The notes below the pieces were generated by a model. It made no database searches. It saw nothing but the letters and a program-made list of their open reading frames with translations, and was not told the DNA's origin. A stretch of 34,977 bases of DNA, from the NCBI GenBank assembly GCA_027021615.1, contig JALUTY010000067.1, positions 1 through 34,977 on the forward strand. Direction: 5' to 3'. The translations under genes and the position numbers were made by a program. Within the stretch, counting starts at the first letter, position 1; every line of letters begins with the position of its first letter. This document shows positions 22,844 to 31,536 of the stretch, piece by piece. Source of the stretch: a bacterium. Lineage in GTDB: Bacteria; Desulfobacterota; Deferrisomatia; Deferrisomatales; Deferrisomataceae.

Positions 22844-24763
22844 ATGCCAGCGTTCGTCCCCTGCGGGCCGAGGCCCCCCCAGACCGGCGACCGTAGACCG
22901 ATGACCGACGACCGAGGCTGCGTGGAAGCCTGGGTGTGCTCCTGCAACGGGCGGATCCCCCTGCCACGGAATCTGGGAGGGGGAGTTCGCCTGCGCACGT
23001 TCCGGACCCTATGCCTCCAGGCCCCGATACCGGCCCCCGAAGGGCCGGTGTTTCTCGGCTGCTCCCGGGGCACCGGCTCTCTCGTCGCCCGGTGGGAAGA
23101 CCAAGGCAAGCCCCCGGGGTCGGTGGTGGCGTGGGACCTGGAAGGGCTCGTCGGCGCGGCTGCTCCTGCCCGATCGGTGGCTGCGGCCGCAGGGGCTGGC
23201 GCAGCCCTGGCCGCCGCGGGCCGATCCCCGGCCCGGGTGGAGCTGCCCCCGACCCCCCGGGTGGCGGTCATGGGTCCGGGCAGCGGGGCCCTGGCCCGGG
23301 CCTTGGCCCCCCACGCAGCGGTGGTGTGGATCGATCCGGAGTCCACCCCCGGCCCTCCCCTGCGCGGATACCCGGCACGGGCCCGGGGGGTGGAAGGGCG
23401 GCTCGGGGCCTTCCGGGTGGTCCCACACCGGGGACCGCCCGTGGATCCGTGGACCTGCGTGGGATGTAACCAGTGCGCCCGCGCGTGCCCCACCGAGGCC
23501 CTGGAGCCGGGGCTCCGGTTCCACGGAGACCGGTGCGACGGGTGCGGCCGATGCGAGGAGGCCTGCGCGTCGGTCGGGGCCCTGGACCTGGGGTCTGCGC
23601 CCGGGATCCCGGCCGATCAGGTGGTGTGGGTGGGCGGCTCCGGCGCCCCTCGGCCGGGACTACACCTGCCCCCGGCTCCCTCGTCGGCGGCGGGAGCCCT
23701 GGCGGAGGTGCTCGGGCTCGTCCGGGGGGCCGAGGCCTGGGATCCGGTGGTGGACACGGATCGGCCGTGCGCCCACGGGGCCTCCGGGTTCCGGGGCTGC
23801 GACCGGTGTCTGACGGCCTGTCCGACCGGGGCCCTGCAGGAGGGGGGCCCTCGAGTCCGGCGGGACCCTTTGGTCTGCTCCGGGTGCGGGGCGTGCGTGG
23901 CCGTCTGCCCCACGGGCTCGCTGGACTCGCGGCCCCACGACCGGGAGGCCCTTGCCCGGGCACTGGAGGGCCTGGGCCGGGCGGGTGTCCCCGCCACCCT
24001 CCGGTGCCCCGGGGCCTCCGGCCCGGGACGGGACGGTGGTGTGGAGATTCCTCTGGAGCATCTGTGTGGAGTCGACCCTTGGGCCCTGGCCGGTGCTGTG
24101 CTCGCCGGCGCCCCCTGGGTGGCGGTGGAGCCGTGCCCCACCTGCGAACCGGGGGTGGGGAAGTTGGTGGATCTGGCCCGGCGGGTGCTGGACCCGCGGG
24201 ATCGCGCCCACCGGGTCCTGGCCCCGGATGTCCCTCTTTGTTTGGGCACCTCCCCGGCTGCCTCGGTCCTGCCCCCCCCGGCGCCCGCGCCGGAGGAGCC
24301 GCTGGACCGCAGAACCCGGGTCCTGGGCGCGGTCCTGCCCGTTGCAGGTACTGCTTCCCCTTTGGAGGGCCCGTTCGGCCGCCCGACGGTCGGGGCCGGC
24401 TGCACCGGGTGCGGGGCCTGCGCCGGTGTGTGCCCTGCGGGGGCCCTAATCGCCGACCCAGATGCTCCGGTCGTCCGGGTCCGGGAGGTCCGGTGCGTGG
24501 GGTGCGGGCTGTGTGCGCGGGCCTGTCCCGAAGGGGTGGTGGAGGTTGAGCCTCACCTGGTATGGGAGCCCTCGGCCTTGCAGCTCCGCGTGTTCGCCCG
24601 GGCCGAGGCCCACGCATGTCCGGCATGCGGGAGGGTGTTCGCCACCCGCCAGGCGCTGGATGCCGTCCGCGGCCGTTTGGAAGGCCGGGTGCCGTTCGAC
24701 CCCGACGTCCTGGACCTGTGCCCGGACTGCCGCGTGGTCCGGGCCGTGGAACCGATCCGGTGA
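22844..24763 (+). CDS. Large polyferredoxin of the formate dehydrogenase operon
   Basis: Up to 639 residues, with six ferredoxin-type cysteine motifs: CVGCNQCARACPTEA, CDGCGRCEEAC, C...GCDRCLTACPTGA, CSGCGACVAVCPTGS, CTGCGACAGVCPAGA and CVGCGLCARACPEG. Between motifs 4 and 5 a domain with LRCPGASG, LEHLCG and VEPCPTCEPGVG has HdrA/MvhD-like cysteine spacing. The C terminus has two CXXC pairs (CPACGR, CPDCR), a zinc-ribbon-like end. No signal peptide or helix is seen, so it is probably cytoplasmic. The start is uncertain: ATG 22844 lies upstream of a heptamer repeat, and GTG 22922 would give the more natural VEAWVCSCNGRI opening. Its stop overlaps the next gene's GTG. Confidence 0.82.
   Translation: MPAFVPCGPRPPQTGDRRPMTDDRGCVEAWVCSCNGRIPLPRNLGGGVRLRTFRTLCLQAPIPAPEGPVFLGCSRGTGSLVARWEDQGKPPGSVVAWDLEGLVGAAAPARSVAAAAGAGAALAAAGRSPARVELPPTPRVAVMGPGSGALARALAPHAAVVWIDPESTPGPPLRGYPARARGVEGRLGAFRVVPHRGPPVDPWTCVGCNQCARACPTEALEPGLRFHGDRCDGCGRCEEACASVGALDLGSAPGIPADQVVWVGGSGAPRPGLHLPPAPSSAAGALAEVLGLVRGAEAWDPVVDTDRPCAHGASGFRGCDRCLTACPTGALQEGGPRVRRDPLVCSGCGACVAVCPTGSLDSRPHDREALARALEGLGRAGVPATLRCPGASGPGRDGGVEIPLEHLCGVDPWALAGAVLAGAPWVAVEPCPTCEPGVGKLVDLARRVLDPRDRAHRVLAPDVPLCLGTSPAASVLPPPAPAPEEPLDRRTRVLGAVLPVAGTASPLEGPFGRPTVGAGCTGCGACAGVCPAGALIADPDAPVVRVREVRCVGCGLCARACPEGVVEVEPHLVWEPSALQLRVFARAEAHACPACGRVFATRQALDAVRGRLEGRVPFDPDVLDLCPDCRVVRAVEPIR
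22865..22917. repeat. Palindrome plus GACCGNN heptamer array, copy 1
   Basis: The palindrome GGGCCGAGGCCC is followed by five exact 7-bp units beginning GACCG at 22882, 22889, 22896, 22903 and 22910. The same arrangement recurs at 25356-25405. It lies in the first 75 nt of the longest reading of the polyferredoxin gene, which suggests that reading is too long. Confidence 0.8.
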
Positions 24764-25350
24764 GTGCGGACGGAGAACATAGGGAAATGGTGGGCCAGCC
24801 GGGGTTCGGTGAGTTCGCCCGTTGGCTTCTCACCCCGCCGTCCCCGGGGGAGCTAGAGGCCCTGGCTCGCCAAGGGGAGAACGGGGGCGAGGGATTGGGG
24901 GGGTACGCGCGGGAACGGGGCCCCGAACGGGGTGCCCGGGACGCGGGTGAGGCCCTGTGGCAGCTCTTGGAAACCCCCTTCGAGCCCCGGCTCGTCCCCT
25001 ATGCGAGCGTCTACCGGGACGGGGCGAGGTTCGGCCCTTCGCTCGTAGCGTTCCGGGGGTTCCTCAGGCGCTGGGACCTGGTCCCGGAGCGGGGCCGGTT
25101 CCGGGACCTGGAGGACCACGCCGGCTTCCAGTTGGACTGCCTGGCATACCTTGGAAGCCGGCCCGAGGGCCACCAGGCCTACCGGGAATGCCTGGAAGAA
25201 CATGTGCTCCCCTGGCTGCCCCGGTTCCTGAACGACCTGGGCCGGGAGGACAAAAAGCTCCCCTACGGCGGGTTTTACGGCCGCTTGGCCCGGCTCGCCC
25301 GAGGCCTGATCGAGGCCGAGGCCGCCCGCCTGGGGCTGGCCGTCCCATGA
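24760..25350 (+). CDS. TorD-family molybdoenzyme chaperone
   Basis: A 196-residue soluble, mostly helical protein. The segment ETPFEPRLVPYASVYRDGARFGPSLVAFRGFLRRWDL, followed by LEDHAGFQLDCLAYLG and ECLEEHVLPWLPRFLNDL, fits the TorD/DmsD chaperone family, in which Y.S.F..G......L...Y...G, E..DH...EL..M..L and F...HL..W are typical. Such chaperones load the cofactor and control Tat export of molybdoenzymes; by position it should serve the formate dehydrogenase alpha subunit. The start is GTG at 24760, overlapping the polyferredoxin stop (GTGA); ATG 24787 is an alternative. It is the last gene of the operon. Confidence 0.85.
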   Translation: MSADGEHREMVGQPGFGEFARWLLTPPSPGELEALARQGENGGEGLGGYARERGPERGARDAGEALWQLLETPFEPRLVPYASVYRDGARFGPSLVAFRGFLRRWDLVPERGRFRDLEDHAGFQLDCLAYLGSRPEGHQAYRECLEEHVLPWLPRFLNDLGREDKKLPYGGFYGRLARLARGLIEAEAARLGLAVP

Positions 25351-25355
25351 GCCTC

Positions 25356-25405
25356 GGGCCGAAGGCCCCAGACCGACGACCGTTGACCGTACACCGTCGA
25401 CCGAA
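25356..25405. repeat. Palindrome plus GACCGNN heptamer array, copy 2
   Basis: GGGCCGAAGGCCC is followed by 7-bp units at 25371, 25378, 25385, 25392 (CACCG variant) and 25399. It directly follows the TorD-like chaperone stop, in the same orientation as copy 1. The two copies bracket exactly the polyferredoxin and chaperone genes. The remaining convergent gap to 25441 has no clear terminator. Confidence 0.8.
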
Positions 25406-25441
25406 GTCACCGGGAGGCTGGACGCGGGGCCAGGGGTCTTC

Positions 25442-26983
<1,542 letters not shown>

Positions 26984-27012
26984 CGTGATCCTCCCTCGGC
27001 GAGTGCTACGGG

Positions 27013-27041
27013 AGTGTACTTCACAAAAACACAAAAAACAA
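27013..27041 (-). promoter_or_regulatory. Sigma70 promoter for the NifA-like gene
   Basis: On the minus strand, TTGTTT (plus 27036-27041) and TACACT (plus 27013-27018) are separated by 17 bp, in the AT-rich intergenic region about 30 bp before the GTG at 26983. Confidence 0.65.
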
Positions 27042-27047
27042 TATTGT
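27038..27047. promoter_or_regulatory. Palindrome ACAATATTGT, possible operator
   Basis: A perfect 10-bp palindrome overlaps the -35 hexamer of the NifA-like gene promoter and lies 55 bp upstream of the glnA -24 element. It could be an operator or an activator site. It does not match the NifA (TGT-N10-ACA) or NtrC consensus. Confidence 0.35.
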
Positions 27048-27101
27048 CTCTCCTGGACCGACGTAGACACTCTTTCCCGGGGCAACACGGGAAGAGCACT
27101 C

Positions 27102-27117
27102 CGGCACGAATCCTGCT
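27102..27117 (+). promoter_or_regulatory. Sigma54 promoter of glnA
   Basis: CGGCACGAATCCTGCT differs from the consensus TGGCACG-N4-TTGCW only at the first T of each half. The GG (27103-27104) and GC (27115-27116) are 10 nt apart, as required. It lies about 70 bp before the glnA ATG and downstream of a divergent sigma54-activator gene, which supports it. Confidence 0.8.
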
Positions 27118-27187
27118 AAAATTGCGCGGACCGATTTTCAATCCCAACGGGGCGCGAGCCCCCAGCCCACGTAGGAGGTGTTGCAGC

Positions 27188-28600
27188 ATGGATCCGAAAG
27201 CCGTCATGGAGTTTGCCCGGGAGAACGAGTGCGTGTTCGTGGATATCAAGTTCCTCGACTTCGTGGGGCTGTGGCAGCACTTCACGCTGCCCGTCCAGGC
27301 CTTCGACGAGTCGGCCTTCGAAGAGGGACTGGGGTTCGATGGATCGAGCATCCGGGGTTGGCAGCCGATCAACGCCTCGGACATGCTGGTGGTCCCCGAT
27401 CCGAGCACGGCCCGAATCGATCCGTTCCCCCGGGATCGGACCCTCTCGCTCATCGGGAATATCGTGGACCCGGTGACGAAGGAGCCTTACAGCCGCGACC
27501 CCCGGTACATCGCCCAGAAGGCCGAAGCGTATCTGAAGAGCACCGGCATCGGCGACACGGCCTACTTCGGACCCGAGGCCGAGTTCTTCATTTTCGACGA
27601 CGTGCGATTCGACCAGACCCGCAACAGCGCCTTCTACTTCGTGGACTCGGTGGAGGGCCGATGGAACACCGGCCGGGACGAGCAGCCCAACCTGGCCTAC
27701 AAGCCCCGGTACAAGGAGGGGTACTTCCCGGTTCCCCCCACCGACTCATTGAACGACCTGCGCAACGAGATGGTGCTCGAGCTGCTGCGCCTTGGCATCG
27801 AGGTGGAGCTTCAGCACCACGAGGTGGCCACCGGCGGCCAGGGCGAGATCGACATCAAGTACGCTTCCTTGGTCCAGCAGGGTGACAACCTGCAGTGGTT
27901 CAAGTACGTGCTGAAGAACGTGGCCCGCCGTAACGGCAAGACCCTGACCTTCATGCCCAAGCCCCTGTTCGAGGACAACGGCACCGGCATGCACACCCAC
28001 CAGTCCATCTGGAAGGACGGCCAGAACCTGTTCGCCGGCGACAAGTACGCGGGTCTGAGCCAGGTGGGGCTGTGGTACATCGGGGGGGTCCTCAAGCACG
28101 CTCGGGCCCTGTGTGCCATCTGCAACCCCTCCACCAACTCGTACCGCCGGCTGGTACCCGGGTTCGAGGCCCCGGTGAACCTGGCCTACTCCAGCCGGAA
28201 CCGGTCGGCCGCGGTGCGGATCCCCATGTACTCCACCAGTCCCAAGGCCAAACGGATCGAGTTTCGCACCCCCGACCCGTCCTGCAACGGGTACCTCGCC
28301 TTCGCCGCCATGCTGATGGCCGGGCTGGACGGTATCGAGAACAAGATCGACCCGGGCGAGCCGCTGGACAAGGACATCTACGGCCTGTCGCCCGAGGAGC
28401 TGGCCCACGTGCCCACGGCTCCCAGCTCCCTGGAGGAGGCCTTGAACGCCCTGGAGGAGGACCACGAGTTCCTGCTCAAGGGCGACGTGTTCACCGAGGA
28501 TGCGATCCAGATGTGGCTCGAGTACAAGCGCGAGAACGAGGTGGACCCCATCCGGATGCGGCCCACCCCCTGGGAGTTCGCCCTGTACTTCGACTGCTGA
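27188..28600 (+). CDS. glnA: Type I glutamine synthetase
   Basis: A 470-residue enzyme that makes glutamine from glutamate, ammonia and ATP, acting as a dodecamer in the cytoplasm. Signatures are [10 protein letters not shown] (the beta-Grasp loop), [12 protein letters not shown] (metal ligands), [20 protein letters not shown] (ATP and metal site) and NRSAAVRIP with [24 protein letters not shown]. The adenylylation site is present as [11 protein letters not shown] with Tyr398, so it is of the GSI-beta type and probably regulated by GlnE. The length matches the family. The ATG at 27188 has AGGAGGTG 7 nt upstream. It is transcribed from the sigma54 promoter and ends at an intrinsic terminator. 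Confidence 0.97.
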   Translation: MDPKAVMEFARENECVFVDIKFLDFVGLWQHFTLPVQAFDESAFEEGLGFDGSSIRGWQPINASDMLVVPDPSTARIDPFPRDRTLSLIGNIVDPVTKEPYSRDPRYIAQKAEAYLKSTGIGDTAYFGPEAEFFIFDDVRFDQTRNSAFYFVDSVEGRWNTGRDEQPNLAYKPRYKEGYFPVPPTDSLNDLRNEMVLELLRLGIEVELQHHEVATGGQGEIDIKYASLVQQGDNLQWFKYVLKNVARRNGKTLTFMPKPLFEDNGTGMHTHQSIWKDGQNLFAGDKYAGLSQVGLWYIGGVLKHARALCAICNPSTNSYRRLVPGFEAPVNLAYSSRNRSAAVRIPMYSTSPKAKRIEFRTPDPSCNGYLAFAAMLMAGLDGIENKIDPGEPLDKDIYGLSPEELAHVPTAPSSLEEALNALEEDHEFLLKGDVFTEDAIQMWLEYKRENEVDPIRMRPTPWEFALYFDC

Positions 28601-28625
28601 TCGCCTCCGCAGTTCGATGCGGACC

Positions 28626-28653
28626 AAGGGCCCCTTCAGGGGGCCCTTTTTTT
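28626..28653 (+). terminator. Intrinsic terminator of glnA
   Basis: A hairpin AAGGGCCCC-TTCA-GGGGGCCCTT is followed directly by a run of seven or more T, 26 nt after the glnA stop. Confidence 0.92.
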
Positions 28654-28687
28654 GTGTCTCGTGTTCCCGGGCTCGGGGGCACGGGGG

Positions 28688-28873
28688 GGCTGGGGTCTGC
28701 CTCCGGCCGGGCGCGAAGCCGGGCATTGGGATTCGCCACGTAGGCACGGGGCAGAAGCTCTGCTTCCAGACAACTCGGTGGAATCCAAGCCATTTCGCGG
28801 TCCGAGCGTCAGAGGCGCTGCGCGGCGAGCTAAGGGACCGCGCCCGGCGCTTCGGCAGACCCCTTGCCCAGCC
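28688..28873. repeat. 186-bp near-palindromic hairpin element, copy 3
   Basis: It shares with copies 1 and 2 the blocks CTCCGGCCGGGCGCGAAGCC, GCATTGGGATTCGCC, TTTCGCGGTCCGAGCG and AGAGGCGCTGCGCGGCGAGC. Its terminal stem differs in both arms together: GGGGTCTG at the left and CAGACCCC at the right, against GGGACCTG and CAGGTCCC in copy 1. Six bases of the left end (GCAAGG) are missing. It lies just after the glnA terminator. Confidence 0.85.
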
Positions 28874-28948
28874 GGTTCAGGGGTCCTGTAGCGTTGAACG
28901 CAACCTGGTATTAGGAGGCGCCCGGCCGGTCAGCGGACCGAAGGCCCC

Positions 28949-28989
28949 GGAAAAGGAACGCCCCACCGGGGCACGGGCCCGGCGGGGCG
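28949..28989 (-). terminator. Intrinsic terminator of the 18-haem cytochrome gene
   Basis: On the minus strand the hairpin CGCCCC..CCGGG-loop-CCCGG..GGGGCG (plus 28959-28989) is followed by TTCCTTTTCC (plus 28949-28958), about 40 nt after the cytochrome stop. It pairs well; the T tract is interrupted. Confidence 0.65.
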
Positions 28990-29029
28990 CAAAGGGTACG
29001 GCGGAACGCGAACGAGCCGTCCGCCTCGA

Positions 29030-31264
29030 TCAGAAGTAAGCCTCCCTCGGGAGCGTACGGATGGTGCTGTAGGCCTGCAAGGTCTTCTGGGCCTGCACCA
29101 GCAGGTTCTTCACCCGACCCAGGAGCTCCTCGGAGAACGCCAGGTTGTGGATGGGATTGCCCCGCTCGAACAGCTTCAGGTTCTTCTCCGCGTTGTTCAC
29201 CAGGTCCTGGGCGTCGTAGGTGTACTTGCCCTCACGCATGGCGGCCAGGATCTTGCGCTGGGTGTCCTGGAGCATGGTGCGCAGTGACTTGACCTCTTTC
29301 CGGAGCTCGTCGGCCTTCGCCTTCCACTGGTCCACCATGGCCCCGTAGGACTCGTCGCCGTCGTGGCACTCCACGCACGCGGCCTTGATGCCGTCCAGGG
29401 TGGTGGGCTCTCCCTCGACCACCTGAACGTGGCAGTCGCTGCACTCCACGGCGTCAGCCATGGGGTTCTTCTCGCCGCGCACATCGCAGCTCTTCTCGTC
29501 GCAGGCGTTCTGGCCGTTGTAGAGGTTGTGATTCTCGACATGACAGTCGCTGCACTCCACTGCGCCTTGGCCCTCGCCGTGGTGACAGTCGTTGCAGTTG
29601 CTGAGCCGGGTCTGGCCGTGATTCTCCCGTGGCGAGTGGCACTCCAAGCAGTCGAGCCCCTCGTCCTTCACATGGATGTCGTGGGGGAACGAGACGTTGC
29701 CGAACGGCACCGGTTTGGTCTCGATGCACTCCACGCACGAGTGGCACAGCTGGGTGCACCCCGTGGGGGGAGAGACCGGTTGGACCACATACCCTGGCTC
29801 GGCGGCGGCCTTCGCCTTCTCGGCACGCTCCTGCACGTCGGCAAGCACCTTGAGGGCGTAGTCCATGTTGTGCAGGCCCCGTCCCCGACGCACGAACGAC
29901 AGGTTTCGCTCCGCACCCTCGAGCAGGCCGGTCATCTGGGCCTTTACGTCGGCCCCCGCCTTGCGAACCTCCCCCCGTGCGTCCAGCAGGGCCTTCTCCG
30001 CCTTGTCCATCTCGCCGATCAGGAGCTTCTTCCAGTGCTTGGCCATGTCGTCATACCCGGCGCCGTGGCAATCGACACACGACTGGATCACCGCCTCGTA
30101 GTTGAGCCGAAGGGTCGAGGTCACGCCGGTGGACGTCTTCTTCACCGCTACATGACAGCTTCCGCAGTCGGCGTGGGCCAGGTACATGGGGTTGGGGGTC
30201 TGCGGCACGCCCTCGGCCCCCTTGCCCATGTACAGGTTCCGGGTGGCCTCGTGCTGGTCGAGGGTGTGGCACTTCAGACAGTCGGTGTCGTAGTGATACC
30301 CCTTGGTCCTGGGCCGCAGGGCGGCCTGGGCCATCTTCTCCAGCGCCTTGGGAGTCTCGTCGCCAGGCCGCACGATGTGGTGCTCGATCGCCGAGTGACA
30401 CCGGAGGCACTCCACCTTGTACTTGGTCACGTGGTTCCGGTGGATCTCCTCGCTGGCATACTCCCCGAACAGGATCCGGGGCTCCGAATGGCACTGCACA
30501 CAGGTGTTGTCCTTGAGGTGACCGTCCCCGAACACTACGTCAAAGTGGCACTGCTGGCATGCCACACCGTGGTCCAGGTACTTCTGGTGCACGAACGGCA
30601 TGTTCTCGTTGGCGTTGATGAACACCTTGGCACGCAGCTGAGCGTGGCACAGCTGGCATTCCCCCATCTCGGGGTTCTCCTCGCGGTTCATAAAGTGACA
30701 CACGAAGCAGGTGCTCTCGGTCACGGTGAGGTGCTCGCCCTGAACGATCTGGGAGTGACAGGTCACGCACCGCAGCTTCTTCCCCCGCCTCAGCTCCCCC
30801 AGATGGCTCCCGTGACTGAACCGCACGCCCTTGAAGGTGAGGGTCTTCTCACCCAGGTCCGCCCGGTTGTGGCACCCCTCGCGCAGGCAGCTGGCATCGC
30901 TGATCTGGGTGTGGGGCCGGCTGGGCTCCGTGCCCGTCAGCTTCATCCACAGATGCATCTGGGCCTTCCACTTGCCCCGAAGCTCGTTGAACAGGCCCGG
31001 CTCGAAGTGGCACTCGATACACGGCACGTCCCGGTGGCTCGACTCGGCCCAGGACTCGATGTAGGGCTGCATGTTATGGCACATGGCGCAGAACTTGGGG
31101 GAAGCCGAGGCCTTGAGCATCGCGAACAGACCCACCACGGCCACCACGGCCACCACCCCGAGGAACACGAGCATCCCTTTCCAGTGCCGACGCACCCCGA
31201 CGACGAGCACCCGCCCGAGGTCTCGAATAAAATCGATCATAAGAGAGAGCAGTTCCCGAATCAT
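29030..31264 (-). CDS. 18-haem NapC/NirT-type membrane-anchored cytochrome c
   Basis: A 744-residue cytochrome. One N-terminal transmembrane helix (about residues 31-50) is followed by a NapC/NirT-like start, FCAMCHNMQPY...SSH..VPCIECHFEPG. Sixteen CXXCH motifs are present, plus one CX4CH (CLREGCH) and one CX3CH (CTQLCH), suggesting 18 haems; CDEKSCD is a further pair lacking His. Two long helical regions, about residues 405-490 and 635-744, each contain a G..(L/I)HN...... segment (RGLHNMDYALKVL and NPIHNLAFSEELL) and look like a duplicated module. I infer a periplasmic electron conduit anchored in the inner membrane, with quinol as possible donor. The ATG at 31264 is preceded by GGAGGGAGG. 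It is divergent from the selenoprotein candidate. Confidence 0.93.
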   Translation of the reverse strand: MIRELLSLMIDFIRDLGRVLVVGVRRHWKGMLVFLGVVAVVAVVGLFAMLKASASPKFCAMCHNMQPYIESWAESSHRDVPCIECHFEPGLFNELRGKWKAQMHLWMKLTGTEPSRPHTQISDASCLREGCHNRADLGEKTLTFKGVRFSHGSHLGELRRGKKLRCVTCHSQIVQGEHLTVTESTCFVCHFMNREENPEMGECQLCHAQLRAKVFINANENMPFVHQKYLDHGVACQQCHFDVVFGDGHLKDNTCVQCHSEPRILFGEYASEEIHRNHVTKYKVECLRCHSAIEHHIVRPGDETPKALEKMAQAALRPRTKGYHYDTDCLKCHTLDQHEATRNLYMGKGAEGVPQTPNPMYLAHADCGSCHVAVKKTSTGVTSTLRLNYEAVIQSCVDCHGAGYDDMAKHWKKLLIGEMDKAEKALLDARGEVRKAGADVKAQMTGLLEGAERNLSFVRRGRGLHNMDYALKVLADVQERAEKAKAAAEPGYVVQPVSPPTGCTQLCHSCVECIETKPVPFGNVSFPHDIHVKDEGLDCLECHSPRENHGQTRLSNCNDCHHGEGQGAVECSDCHVENHNLYNGQNACDEKSCDVRGEKNPMADAVECSDCHVQVVEGEPTTLDGIKAACVECHDGDESYGAMVDQWKAKADELRKEVKSLRTMLQDTQRKILAAMREGKYTYDAQDLVNNAEKNLKLFERGNPIHNLAFSEELLGRVKNLLVQAQKTLQAYSTIRTLPREAYF

Positions 31265-31297
31265 GGCCTCGTACCTCCCTCCTCAATGCGCAACAGA

Positions 31298-31324
31298 CTG
31301 AAACACTCTGAAACACCTGAAACA
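31298..31324. repeat. Three phased CTGAAACA direct repeats
   Basis: CTGAAACA occurs at 31298, 31308 and 31317, about one helical turn apart. On the minus strand they read TGTTTCAG and lie 34-60 bp before the cytochrome ATG, with a degenerate fourth unit nearer the gene (TGTTGCGC). A related TTGAAACA lies at 31447-31454. They could be operator sites, or a structured leader element. No clear -35/-10 was identified for the cytochrome gene. Confidence 0.6.
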
Positions 31325-31493
31325 ATCAGAGCCTCGTCTCCTCAATCGGTGCTTGTCTGTACCATGAATGCTCTGCTCCGCGCAAGGGTGGCCCTTTACA
31401 CCCAATCCTTACCTCAATAGTCTTGTTCATTCAATCGAATTGTATATTGAAACAGCAAAGAATCGACTCCGGCTGGGAACGGGTCCTCGTATC

Positions 31494-31509
31494 TGGTACG
31501 GTACGGGCA
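31494..31509 (+). promoter_or_regulatory. Candidate sigma54 promoter of the selenoprotein candidate
   Basis: TGGTACGGTACGGGCA has the GG-N10-GC spacing and matches TGGCACG-N4-TTGCA in 9 of 12 defined positions. It lies 27 bp before the GTG at 31537, so the leader would be very short (about 17 nt) but would still contain the ribosome-binding site. Confidence 0.35.
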
Positions 31510-31536
31510 CCATCAGCAGAGGAAAGGAGGAAACCG

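Noticed and set aside
22844-22900. An N-terminal extension of the polyferredoxin as a functional domain
   Set aside because: It translates a repeat that is intergenic in its other copy.
27015-27031. NifA upstream activator site (TGT-N10-ACA) before glnA
   Set aside because: The half-sites are separated by 11 nt instead of 10, and the AT-rich context makes a chance match likely.
29363-31420. A 685-codon open frame on the plus strand opposite the 18-haem cytochrome
   Set aside because: The opposite strand has 18 haem motifs in register; this frame is a composition shadow.
31423-31448. Sigma70 promoter TTGTTC/TATATT for the selenoprotein candidate
   Set aside because: The spacer is only 14 bp, too short for a functional -35/-10 pair.
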